A model generated the notes under the pieces. It searched no databases and had not been told where the DNA came from. It was given only the letters and a program-made list of their open reading frames with translations. A stretch of DNA of 61,306 nucleotides from Deltaproteobacteria bacterium. GTDB taxonomy: Bacteria > Myxococcota_A > Polyangia > Polyangiales > Polyangiaceae. The DNA is taken from assembly GCA_016218915.1 (NCBI GenBank), contig JACRCQ010000010.1, forward strand, positions 1 through 61,306. Direction: 5' to 3'. A program made the position numbers and the translations under genes. Positions 9,660-17,642 of the stretch are shown piece by piece (position 1 is the stretch's first letter; every line of letters starts with the position of its first letter).

Positions 9660-10945
9660 TGTACACGAGCGAAGTGACGGCACGCAGCGCGATCCGGGAG
9701 CTGGAGCGTGCCATGCGCGGCGAGCTGGGACGCAGGCACGTTGGGGTGGTGGCAGGACCTTCGGGCACGGGCAAGACGCCGTGCCTGGTGCAGATCGGGA
9801 TCGACGCGCTGCTGCGCGGTCTGCGGGTCCTGCACGTGTCGAACGAGGCGCCCATCGATCACCTGAGGGCGTACTACGACGAGCTGTTCGGCGAGCTGGA
9901 GAAGGGCACAGGGTTGTCCGAGCCGCAGCTGGTGATGCTCGAGCTGGAGCGCAAGCGGCTGCTGATCTCGCTGCCTGGCGCATCGCTGCGCGTCGCCAAG
10001 CTCAGCGAAGCGGCGGCTGCGGCCAAGGGCGCGCTCGGCGGCGATCCTGATCTGATCATCGTGGAGGGATTCGACTTCGAGGGCGCCACGCTCGACATCG
10101 TGGAGCAGGCGCGCGCGCTGGCGACCAAGCTCGACGCCGAGCTGTGGATGAGCGTGCGCACGCATCGCCACGTTCCGGTCTCGCATCCTGAGGGATTCCC
10201 GTCGCCAGTGGATCGGCACGTGGGATTGCTCGATGTGATCATCGGGCTGGAGCCTGCAGGGGGCAAGGTGCGCCTGCGGGTGCTCAAGGGGCACGGGCCG
10301 AACGAAGAGGGCGCGCGCGGGCTGCTGCTCGATGCGGTGACCATGCAGCTCGTCGAGGATCGCAGGGATTCCGAGCTGCCAGGGCTTCGCAACCGCGCGC
10401 GGTTCACCCTGCACAGCGGGGGCGCGCGCGGCGCCGAGGCGGCCTTTGGCGAGATGGCGGAGCGCTACGGGCTCGCCGAGATCACGTTCAGCTTCGAGGG
10501 TCACACCAACCGCGTGCGATCGCGCGGCCTCCGGATGCTCACCGACAGCGAGCTTCGCGCTGGCGACGTCAGCCTTCGCTACGTCTCGCACAGGCTCAAG
10601 CGCGTGTTTCCGGAGGACCCGCAGGTCAACAAGGTGCTTCAGAGCATCTGGCACCAGATCAAGCCCTGCCAGCAGGTGTTCGTGATCGGGTCGATCCAGC
10701 AGGACGGCACGGTGCGCGGCGGCACAGGTTGGGGCGCTGAGCTTGCTCGACGATGGAAGTGCGAGCTGAACGTGTTCGACCAGGTGCAGAGCCAATGGTT
10801 CAAGTGGGAGAACCAGGAGTGGAAGCCGTCCAAGCCGGTGATCAAGTCGCCGCGCTTCGCGGGCACGGGCACCAAGCACCTGGAGAGCGCCGGGCTCAAG
10901 GCGATCGAGGACTTGTACGAGCGGTCGTTCGGCAGCCAGGATTGA
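9659..10945 (+). CDS. P-loop ATPase fused to a SLOG-like domain
   Basis: A 428-residue protein in two parts. Residues about 25-215 form a RecA/KaiC-like ATPase with Walker A GPSGTGKT at 33-40 and a Walker B-like DLIIVEGFDF near 131-140; the pattern of fetching ATPase plus VRTHRHVPVSHPEGF resembles DnaB/KaiC-type cores. From about residue 247 to the end there is a separate domain opening with TLHSGGARGAEAAFGE and containing GSIQQDGTVRGGTGW, FDQVQSQWFKW and FAGTGTKHL. That layout is known from stand-alone, often phage-borne SLOG (Rossmann-like, nucleotide-binding) proteins. The start ATG overlaps the EF-G stop by one base, so translation is probably coupled. I do not recognise a named family for the fusion, and its function is unknown. 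Confidence 0.8.
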   Translation: MYTSEVTARSAIRELERAMRGELGRRHVGVVAGPSGTGKTPCLVQIGIDALLRGLRVLHVSNEAPIDHLRAYYDELFGELEKGTGLSEPQLVMLELERKRLLISLPGASLRVAKLSEAAAAAKGALGGDPDLIIVEGFDFEGATLDIVEQARALATKLDAELWMSVRTHRHVPVSHPEGFPSPVDRHVGLLDVIIGLEPAGGKVRLRVLKGHGPNEEGARGLLLDAVTMQLVEDRRDSELPGLRNRARFTLHSGGARGAEAAFGEMAERYGLAEITFSFEGHTNRVRSRGLRMLTDSELRAGDVSLRYVSHRLKRVFPEDPQVNKVLQSIWHQIKPCQQVFVIGSIQQDGTVRGGTGWGAELARRWKCELNVFDQVQSQWFKWENQEWKPSKPVIKSPRFAGTGTKHLESAGLKAIEDLYERSFGSQD

Positions 10946-10966
10946 GGTGGGCTAGGATAGGGGCCC

Positions 10967-11851
10967 ATGAAGTCAGCTTGGATTGCGGCGGTCTGGGTCG
11001 GGGTGGCGTTTGCCGGGTGCAAGTGCGGCGGCGAGGGCGGCAAGCCCTTGCACGCGGACGCCGCTCCACCGATGGCATCCGGCTCGGCTTCTGCGTCGGC
11101 CTCGGCCCGTGCACTTCGCCCCACGAACCCGGCGCCCAAGCCAGAGGCCGTGAGCATGACAGCGGCGGACGGCGTGAAGCTCGAAGGCTCGCTGTACGCA
11201 GGGGGAGACGCGCGCGCGCCAGCCGTGATCCTGGTCCATCGCATGGCAGGGACGCGCACCGAGTGGACTCCGCTGATCGAACGACTTTTTCCGCCAAAGA
11301 TGCCCCTCAACGTGCTGACGTTCGATCTCCGCGGGCATGGCACGTCGGTGGGAGACGGCAAGGGTAAAGGGGCGCCCGGTGCAAAAGGGGGCAAGAAGCT
11401 CGCGTGGAACGAGTTCGGCCCGGCCGAGTTCGCTGCGCTGTCGAAGGACGTGCAGGCAGCGATCCAGTGGATGGATCGGCGGACAGGCGGCCCTGCAGGA
11501 GCGGTGGTGCTGGTGGGATCGGACATCGGGGCTACGGCATCGGTGGTTGCGGCCAAGGGATTGGGCAACCGGTTGCGCGGCGTAGCATTGATCTCCCCGG
11601 GCGCAGCGCTTCGCGGCGTGGACATCTACAAGCCCTTTGGCGAGGTGCTCACGTTGCCCAACCTGATCGTGGCTGCCCGGGAGGACAACACGTCGAACGA
11701 GCCTGCGCAGGCGCTGCATGCGATGTCCAAGGGGTCGCGCATGGTGGGGGTGGACGGGGCCCTGCACAGCGCGGAGTACCTGGGTCGCGAGGTGCCGTAC
11801 GTGTGGGACGAGATCGCGGACTGGGTGGAGGAGCGTGTGCGGCCGCAGTAG
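10967..11851 (+). CDS. Lipoprotein with alpha/beta-hydrolase fold
   Basis: A 294-residue protein with a lipoprotein signal (VGVAFAGC, Cys at about 18), a low-complexity Ala/Ser linker and then an alpha/beta-hydrolase domain from about residue 60. Visible core motifs are VILVHRMAG (oxyanion region), DLRGHGTS, the nucleophile elbow GSDIG at 184-188, and a C-terminal GALHSAEYL that should supply the catalytic His (about 267). The residue at the nucleophile position of the elbow is Asp186, not the usual Ser. It may hydrolyse esters or other bonds in the envelope, but no substrate can be named. It starts 21 bases after the ATPase-SLOG gene, so it may belong to the same transcript. Confidence 0.78.
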   Translation: MKSAWIAAVWVGVAFAGCKCGGEGGKPLHADAAPPMASGSASASASARALRPTNPAPKPEAVSMTAADGVKLEGSLYAGGDARAPAVILVHRMAGTRTEWTPLIERLFPPKMPLNVLTFDLRGHGTSVGDGKGKGAPGAKGGKKLAWNEFGPAEFAALSKDVQAAIQWMDRRTGGPAGAVVLVGSDIGATASVVAAKGLGNRLRGVALISPGAALRGVDIYKPFGEVLTLPNLIVAAREDNTSNEPAQALHAMSKGSRMVGVDGALHSAEYLGREVPYVWDEIADWVEERVRPQ

Positions 11852-11949
11852 CTTGTACCGTGTAGGAAAGACAGCAACACCCGATCTGCTAGGATCCGGA
11901 TCCCGTCGCACTCCCCGCAGCGGAGAGGATAGGGTACAAAAGAGGATCG

Positions 11950-14103
11950 ATGACGGACATTGGCGACAAGGCTCGGGAGGACTTCTTCTCGGAAGCCCAG
12001 GAGATCATCGAGAGCCTATCGCGCGATCTGCTCCTTCTCGACACGGCTGCGCACTCGGGTGCGGTGGACCCGGATCTGGTCAACGAGGTCTTCCGTCACG
12101 TCCACACGCTCAAGGGGCTGTCGGGGCTTTTCAATGCGACGCGGCTGGGAACGCTGTCGCACGAGTTGGAGAACCTGCTGGACGACCTGCGCATGGGGCG
12201 GGTGCAGCTGAGCGGGGATCTGCTGGATCTGCTGTTCCGTGCGGTGGAGATGTACGGACGGCTGCTCGCGGCAGAGAAGGGTGGAGAGCAGGCGGCCGGG
12301 GTCGACGAGTTCGATCCTTTCATGCTCGAGATCCAGAAGTCGGGAACGCGTCGGGCGGTGCAGAGCCCGACGCTGGCCTACGACCTGGACCCTGGAATGC
12401 TGGCGGTGCTGACCGAGTACGAGGAGCACCGTCTTCGCAACAACATCCAGCGCGGATTGAAGCTGTACCGCGTGCGGGTGGTGTTCGATCTCGCGACCAT
12501 CGATGCAGGGCTCGAGTCGCTCAAGAGCCGTCTGAAGGCGCTCGGAGAGATCCTGACCTACCTGCCCACAGGCACGGGCGCCGATGCGGAGTCGATCGAG
12601 ATCGACATCCTGCTGGCGTCGCACGAGTCGCTCGATTCGCTGAAGGCCGCGATCGAAGCGCAAGGGATCCGGATCGACGAAGTGCCGAAACGGGCGACCG
12701 AGGGCCCAGGGCCGTCGCCCGACAGGATGCATTCCGAGCTCGCGCCCGAATCCATCGCGATCGCATCGGTGGCACCGGAAGCGCCGCTCAAGTCGAGCAG
12801 CGACATGCCGATGCAGCACAAGTCGCTGTCGGATCGAGCGGTCGCGGTCCGAGGGCCGGATGCGAGCCTGCGATCGGTGGCGCAGACGGTGCGGGTCGAC
12901 ATCCAGAAGCTCGACCACCTGATGAGCCTTCTCGGCGAGATGGCGATCCTCAAGGGGATGCTCGGGCGTCTCGCGGACAAGACGCGACACGAGCCTGGGC
13001 AGCGGGAGACAGCGTCGGAGCTGGCGCGGCTGCACCACACGTTTGATCGCCAGCTGTCAGCGATGCAGGGGGGAATCCTCGAGGTGCGGATGGTGCCTCT
13101 GGGGCAGGTGTTCGAGAAGCTTGCGCGCGTGGTTCGCCAGCTGAGCCGCGAGCTGGACAAGGACGCGAACCTGATCATCACGGGTGCGGAGACGGAAGTC
13201 GACAAGCTGATCGTGGAAGACCTGAGCGATCCCTTGATGCACATGGTGCGAAACGCGCTGGATCACGGCATCGAGGCGCGCCAGGAGCGCGCGAAGGTGG
13301 GCAAGCCGGCGGTTGCGACGATCGCGCTCAACGCGTTCCAGAAGGGCAACCAGGTGGTGGTGGAGGTGGAGGACGATGGCCGTGGAGTGGACGATCACGC
13401 GCTGGTGAAGGCGGCGCTGAGCTCGGGGATCCTGTCGCCCGAGGAAGCGCAGGAGATCAGCCGTCACGACGCCCTTGGGCTGCTGTTCATGCCAGGGGTG
13501 ACCACGCGCAAGGACGTGGGGAAGCATTCGGGGCGCGGGGTGGGGATGGACGTGGTCAAGACCAACATCGCGAGGCTTGGAGGGGTGGTAGACGCCCAGA
13601 GCGAGCCTGGCATTGGGACCAAGTTCACGATCACGCTGCCGATCACCCTTGCGATCATCGGAGCTTTGCTGGTGGACGTGGCAGGGGGGATCTTCGCGGT
13701 TCCGCTGTCGAGCGTCCAGGAGGCGGTGACCGTGGACCCCTCGTCGGTGCGTCTGATCGAAGGCAGGGAGGTGGTCACCCTTCGCGGCGAGTCGCTGCCG
13801 CTGTGCCGTCTCGACGTCGCCTTCCAGGTCAGGGATGTGGAGGAATCGCTGGCGCGGCCTGGCAAGATGGTGATCGTGATTGCTTCGGCATCGGCACGCA
13901 GGTGCGGGTTCGTGGTGGATCGGATTCTCGGGCGTCAGGACATCGTGATCAAGGCGTTGGGCGGTCCTCTCAAGGCGCTGCGGGGGTTTGCGGGCGCGAC
14001 GGAGCTGGGCGACGAGCGGGTGGGGCTGGTGATCGACACTCCGTTCCTGATCGAGGAGGCGCTTGCGGTCTCGACGCGCGCGGGGGTGGTGGCGCATGCC
14101 TGA
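11950..14103 (+). CDS. cheA: Chemotaxis histidine kinase CheA
   Basis: A 717-residue CheA. The P1 (Hpt) domain occupies residues 1-115 with phospho-accepting His52 in HTLKG. Residues about 130-235 form a ferredoxin-like P2-type region. P3 dimerisation is near 310-370 (VDIQKLDHLMSLLGEMA). The HATPase domain has VRNALDHGIE (N box), DDGRGVD (G1) and GRGVGMDVVK (G2), and the CheW-like P5 domain lies at the C-terminus. It phosphorylates the response regulator partners of a chemosensory array. It heads a five-gene operon with overlapping ends. AGAGG lies just before the ATG. There is no receiver domain, unlike the FrzE-type hybrids of myxobacteria. Confidence 0.96.
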   Translation: MTDIGDKAREDFFSEAQEIIESLSRDLLLLDTAAHSGAVDPDLVNEVFRHVHTLKGLSGLFNATRLGTLSHELENLLDDLRMGRVQLSGDLLDLLFRAVEMYGRLLAAEKGGEQAAGVDEFDPFMLEIQKSGTRRAVQSPTLAYDLDPGMLAVLTEYEEHRLRNNIQRGLKLYRVRVVFDLATIDAGLESLKSRLKALGEILTYLPTGTGADAESIEIDILLASHESLDSLKAAIEAQGIRIDEVPKRATEGPGPSPDRMHSELAPESIAIASVAPEAPLKSSSDMPMQHKSLSDRAVAVRGPDASLRSVAQTVRVDIQKLDHLMSLLGEMAILKGMLGRLADKTRHEPGQRETASELARLHHTFDRQLSAMQGGILEVRMVPLGQVFEKLARVVRQLSRELDKDANLIITGAETEVDKLIVEDLSDPLMHMVRNALDHGIEARQERAKVGKPAVATIALNAFQKGNQVVVEVEDDGRGVDDHALVKAALSSGILSPEEAQEISRHDALGLLFMPGVTTRKDVGKHSGRGVGMDVVKTNIARLGGVVDAQSEPGIGTKFTITLPITLAIIGALLVDVAGGIFAVPLSSVQEAVTVDPSSVRLIEGREVVTLRGESLPLCRLDVAFQVRDVEESLARPGKMVIVIASASARRCGFVVDRILGRQDIVIKALGGPLKALRGFAGATELGDERVGLVIDTPFLIEEALAVSTRAGVVAHA

Positions 14104-14593
14104 CAGGTCGGCATCGCGAGGAGGGGCGCTGGCGCGCGCGAAGGGCAAGGATCGTGGCCCTCTGCGGGAGTTCCTCGCGTTCAAGCTCGGCGGGGAGATC
14201 TACGCGATCGAGATTCATCGCATCGGCGCCATCCTCAAGGTTCCGCCGATCACGCCGGTTCCCCGTGCGCCCGAGGGCGTGATGGGCATCATCAGCGTAC
14301 GCGGCAAGGTGGTGGCCGTGATCGACCTTCGGGTGAAGCTGCAGCTGCCTCGGCTGGCCTTGTCGCGGCAATCCCGCATCCTGTTCGTGCCGGTCGACGA
14401 CGGCGAGACGGTGGGGTTGTTCGTGGAGGAAGTGCTGCAGGTGTACCGGCTGAGCACGGACGAGATCGAGCCGCCGGGCAACGCGCTGGGCTCGGACGCG
14501 GGCGAGCACGTGATCGGGCTGGGGCGGCAGCAGGGCGCGCTGATCGTGCTGATGGACCTCACATCGATTCTGAAGCGTCGAGAGGCGTCATGA
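14096..14593 (+). CDS. cheW: Chemotaxis coupling protein CheW (first copy)
   Basis: A 165-residue CheW-domain protein that links receptors to CheA. After a basic leader of about 22 residues comes the CheW fold: EFLAFKLGGEIYAIEI, then PRAPEGVMGIISVRGKVVAVIDLR, and a closing VIGLGRQQGALIVLMDL. The start ATG overlaps the cheA stop by 8 bases, and its own end overlaps the second cheW by four (ATGA). Two different CheW proteins in one operon may allow different receptor inputs or give one a modulatory role; that is inference. Confidence 0.92.
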   Translation: MPDRSASRGGALARAKGKDRGPLREFLAFKLGGEIYAIEIHRIGAILKVPPITPVPRAPEGVMGIISVRGKVVAVIDLRVKLQLPRLALSRQSRILFVPVDDGETVGLFVEEVLQVYRLSTDEIEPPGNALGSDAGEHVIGLGRQQGALIVLMDLTSILKRREAS

Positions 14594-15105
14594 GACACGG
14601 AACGGCCAGATCGCGTCTCGACCCCCACAAGAACCTGGTGGGGTTCATGGTGGGCAGCGTGCAGTACGCGATCGACATCTGGCGCGTGCGCGAGATCGTG
14701 CAGCCCTTGCCGCTGACTCCCCTGCCCTACACGCACGTCGCGATCGTGGGCGTTGCAGATCACCGCGGCGAGGTGGTGCCCGTGGTGGATCTGCGCAAGC
14801 AGTTCGGCGAGCCGACCGAGGTCGGACGCAAGACCAAGTGGATCCTGCTGAACGCCGCGAGCCGGGTGGTTGGGATCGTGGTGGATTCCGTGACCGGGCC
14901 CTTCGGCGCTTCAGACGACCAGATGCGTCCGCCACCGACTCTGGGAGGCGGGGAAGCACGGCGCGGGATCCTTGCGGTCACCACGCACCAGAACCAGATG
15001 GTGTTCGTCGTGGATCCGCTGCTGATTGAGGAGATCATCCATCCGGCGCTCGAGCAGGTGCTCCAGAGCGTGCCGCCTCCACGGGTGCTGGAGCCTGGTC
15101 GATGA
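14590..15105 (+). CDS. cheW: Chemotaxis coupling protein CheW (second copy)
   Basis: A second CheW-domain protein, 171 residues, clearly diverged from the first. Core pattern: NLVGFMVGSVQYAIDIWRVREIV, then a pair of conserved blocks around VGVADHRGEVVPVVDLRKQFG and a C-terminal VFVVDPLLIEEI. It carries a Pro-rich C-terminal tail (VPPPRVLEP). The start overlaps the stop of the first cheW (ATGA) and its stop overlaps cheR (ATGA), consistent with translational coupling. Confidence 0.92.
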   Translation: MRHGTARSRLDPHKNLVGFMVGSVQYAIDIWRVREIVQPLPLTPLPYTHVAIVGVADHRGEVVPVVDLRKQFGEPTEVGRKTKWILLNAASRVVGIVVDSVTGPFGASDDQMRPPPTLGGGEARRGILAVTTHQNQMVFVVDPLLIEEIIHPALEQVLQSVPPPRVLEPGR

Positions 15106-15992
15106 TGCACGACTCAGCGCCGGACACGTCGATGACGGCTGAGGAGTTCAGGCTGATCCGGGATCTGGTGCGGGAGCGATCCGGGCTGCACTTCGGCGAG
15201 GAGACCCGATACGTGTTCGAGCGACGGGTCCGCGAGCGCTGCGCAGCGCTGGGGATCTCGACCTTCGTGGACTACTACCGCCTGCTTCGCGTCGACGCGA
15301 AAGGCGAGGCGGAGCTCCAGGAGCTCTACGATCTGCTCGCGACCAAGGAGACGTACTTCTTCCGCGAGGAGTACCAGCTGGCAGCCTTCCGCGAGGAGGT
15401 TCTGCCCGTGCTTCTGCAGGAGGCAGCGTCCCGCAGGCGCCTGAGCGTGTGGAGCGCGGGATGCTCGACCGGCGAGGAGGCGTACTCGATCGCGATCGTG
15501 CTGGTGGAGTCCGGGATGTTCGACGGCTGGGCACTGCGCGTGCACGGCACGGACCTGTCGCGTCGATGCCTGGCCGCGGCGCGCAAGGGGATCTACGCGG
15601 AGACCTCGTTCCGTGCCACGAACGAAGAGCGCAGGCGCCGGTTCTTCGTGGAGCGCGAGGACGGAACGCACGTCAGCGAGATGCTGCGCGGCCTGTGCCA
15701 CTTCGGGCTCATGAACCTCGTGCACATGCAGCGGTCACCGTCGTTCATGCAGCTGGACGTGGTGTTCTGCAAGAACGTGCTGATCTACTTCGACGCGGAA
15801 TCACGCAAGCGGGTCCTCAACGGCCTGTACGACCGCTTGCGTCCGGGTGGATACCTTCTGCTGGGCCATTCGGAGTCGCTCCTCAACGAGACCACGCGGT
15901 TCGAGGTGGTTCATCTGAAGGGCGACGTGGTGTACCGCAGGCCCAACACGCGATCGAGCCCGCCCTATCAGCCCAGAAAGCGAGCCGGCTGA
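15102..15992 (+). CDS. cheR: Chemoreceptor methyltransferase CheR
   Basis: A 296-residue SAM-dependent methyltransferase that methylates glutamates on chemoreceptors. The N-terminal helical domain covers residues 12-80. The catalytic domain has TKETYFFREEYQL (the conserved T-x-F-R-E-x-x-x-F-like motif), the SAM loop SAGCSTGEEAYS, HGTDLSRRCL and the late motif DVVFCKNVLIYF followed by RLRPGGYLLLGHSES. The stop shares a base with the cheB start (TGATG). No chemoreceptor gene is in the window, so the substrate is encoded elsewhere. Confidence 0.95.
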   Translation: MMHDSAPDTSMTAEEFRLIRDLVRERSGLHFGEETRYVFERRVRERCAALGISTFVDYYRLLRVDAKGEAELQELYDLLATKETYFFREEYQLAAFREEVLPVLLQEAASRRRLSVWSAGCSTGEEAYSIAIVLVESGMFDGWALRVHGTDLSRRCLAAARKGIYAETSFRATNEERRRRFFVEREDGTHVSEMLRGLCHFGLMNLVHMQRSPSFMQLDVVFCKNVLIYFDAESRKRVLNGLYDRLRPGGYLLLGHSESLLNETTRFEVVHLKGDVVYRRPNTRSSPPYQPRKRAG

Positions 15993-17062
15993 TGGCGAAC
16001 GCTGCGACCCGCAAGCTGCGCGTGCTGGTGGTCGACGACTCGGCGTTGAACCGGAGCCACATCCGCGCGCTCTTGAGCGCCACGGGCGAGGCGGAGATCG
16101 TGGGCGAGGCCGGCGACGGGCAAGAGGCGCTGACGCTCGTGTTCCAGCTCAAGCCCGATGCTGTCACGCTCGATCTGGAGATGCCGCGCATGAACGGCTT
16201 CACGTTCCTGCGCCTGCTGATGTCCAAGCAGCCCACGCCCGTGCTCGTGATCTCGCGCCACAGCGAGAAGGAGAGCGTCTTCAAGGCGCTGGAGTTCGGG
16301 GCCGTCGACTTCCTGGAGAAGCCCTCCAAGTGGAGCGAGATGGACACCGCTGCGATGCAGGAGCAGCTGCTCGGCAAGCTCTCGCTGATGCGCAGCCTCA
16401 TCATCGAGCACGGCACGCTTCGAACGATCGAGCCGCCTCCGCGCGCGACCGGGATCAAGCCGGGAGTCGATGCCAAGCACGGGCCCCGTCTTGCGCCCCG
16501 GCACATCGTCGCCATCGCGTCCTCGGCGGGCGGCCCCGCAGCGCTCCTGGAGATCTTTGCCCAGCTTCCCGAGCGCGCACCGATCGCCGTGCTCGTGGCG
16601 CAGCACATGCCCGAGCGATTCACCTCGACTTTCGCGCAGCGGCTCGAGAACCGATCTCTGCTCACGGTCAGCGAGGCTCGCGATGGTGATTTGGTTGTGG
16701 CGCAACGAGGATTCGTGTGCCCGGGCGACCGGTGCATGGAGCTCGAGCTCGCCCCCAACGGCGTGGACCTGCGGCTGAGCGTGCTCCCGCCCCGCGGCAA
16801 CGATCGCTACGTGCCCAACGCGGACCGGCTCCTGCAGAGCGTGGCGCGCGTGGCCGGGCCAAGAGCCGTGGGCGTGGTGTTGACCGGAATGGGCGACGAC
16901 GGTGCGCAGGGAGCGCACGCGATCCGGCGCAATCGGGGGACCGTGATCGTCGAGAGCCGGGAGACCGCGGTCGTGCCAGGGATGCCCACCGCTGCTGCGC
17001 CTGCAGCCCATCATGTGCTCGCGCTCGGCGATATCGCGAAGTTCCTGGCTTCGCTGACCTGA
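15992..17062 (+). CDS. cheB: Chemotaxis methylesterase CheB
   Basis: A 356-residue two-domain protein. The receiver domain (residues 9-130) has acidic pair D15-D16, phospho-accepting Asp61 in TLDLEMPRMNG, and the conserved Lys in FLEKPSKW. The methylesterase/glutamine deamidase domain (about 165-350) has the catalytic Ser in IASSAGGP, His in AQHMPERF and Asp in TGMGDDG. It demethylates receptors when phosphorylated by CheA. The start is the ATG at 15992, overlapping the cheR stop by one base; the frame is open far upstream inside cheR, but that part is antisense-like noise. It is the last gene of the operon, and the next gene is convergent. Confidence 0.95.
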   Translation: MANAATRKLRVLVVDDSALNRSHIRALLSATGEAEIVGEAGDGQEALTLVFQLKPDAVTLDLEMPRMNGFTFLRLLMSKQPTPVLVISRHSEKESVFKALEFGAVDFLEKPSKWSEMDTAAMQEQLLGKLSLMRSLIIEHGTLRTIEPPPRATGIKPGVDAKHGPRLAPRHIVAIASSAGGPAALLEIFAQLPERAPIAVLVAQHMPERFTSTFAQRLENRSLLTVSEARDGDLVVAQRGFVCPGDRCMELELAPNGVDLRLSVLPPRGNDRYVPNADRLLQSVARVAGPRAVGVVLTGMGDDGAQGAHAIRRNRGTVIVESRETAVVPGMPTAAAPAAHHVLALGDIAKFLASLT

Positions 17063-17065
17063 GCT

Positions 17066-17608
17066 TCAGTGCATCACGCCGATGCCGATGCCGAACCCGA
17101 TCCCGACGCGCGGACGACGGCGGTACTCGCGCATGAAGATCACGTGCGTCACCAGTGAGCACGTACGCAGGTTGGCGCCGCTGCACCCCTGCCACACACC
17201 GTCCTGGCTTCGATCGCCTTCGTCGTCGTAGCGGATCACCTCGCCGCGCGGGCCGATGGTGAACCAGGCATGGGGCGCGCCCGGAAGCGATGCGCTGATC
17301 GGACCGACCAGCCCCATTCCGTGGTTGTCGGTGCCCACCAGGTTCCCATCGGGCTGCAGCACTGCAACCGGATCACCGTCGCTCTCGAAGACACGGCCTG
17401 CCGCGTCGACGCCGAGCACGGCGTCGTTGTCCACAAGGACCTTGCCATCGGGCCTGAGCTCGATGGTGGAGTCGCCACGCGTCCATCGCGCCGGAGCGAG
17501 ATCGAGGTGTGCGCCGCCTGTCTGCCAGTTGGGAGGCGGCTTGGCCGCGCATGCAGTGGCGAGGACGGCAGGGGCAAGCAACCAGCGAGCGAATCGCGAC
17601 GGGCCCAT
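17066..17608 (-). CDS. Putative lipoprotein of unknown function
   Basis: A 180-residue protein with a lipoprotein signal (RFARWLLAPAVLATAC). Its body is rich in Gly/Asp turns, with phrases such as STIELRPDGKVLVDND and AVLQPDGNLVGTDNHG. These look like short beta repeats of the bulb-lectin or propeller type (GxVxxxxG), but no family is certain. The C-terminus ends in an RVGIGFGIGIGV tail. The start at complement 17606-17608 is chosen to give a normal signal peptide; an ATG four codons earlier is possible. It follows the NDH-2-like gene by about 34 bases and could share its transcript. It ends 3 bases from the cheB stop. Confidence 0.65.
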   Translation of the reverse strand: MGPSRFARWLLAPAVLATACAAKPPPNWQTGGAHLDLAPARWTRGDSTIELRPDGKVLVDNDAVLGVDAAGRVFESDGDPVAVLQPDGNLVGTDNHGMGLVGPISASLPGAPHAWFTIGPRGEVIRYDDEGDRSQDGVWQGCSGANLRTCSLVTHVIFMREYRRRPRVGIGFGIGIGVMH

Positions 17609-17642
17609 GTCCGCAAGCATAGCAGCAGGGCGGGGTGGGGCA

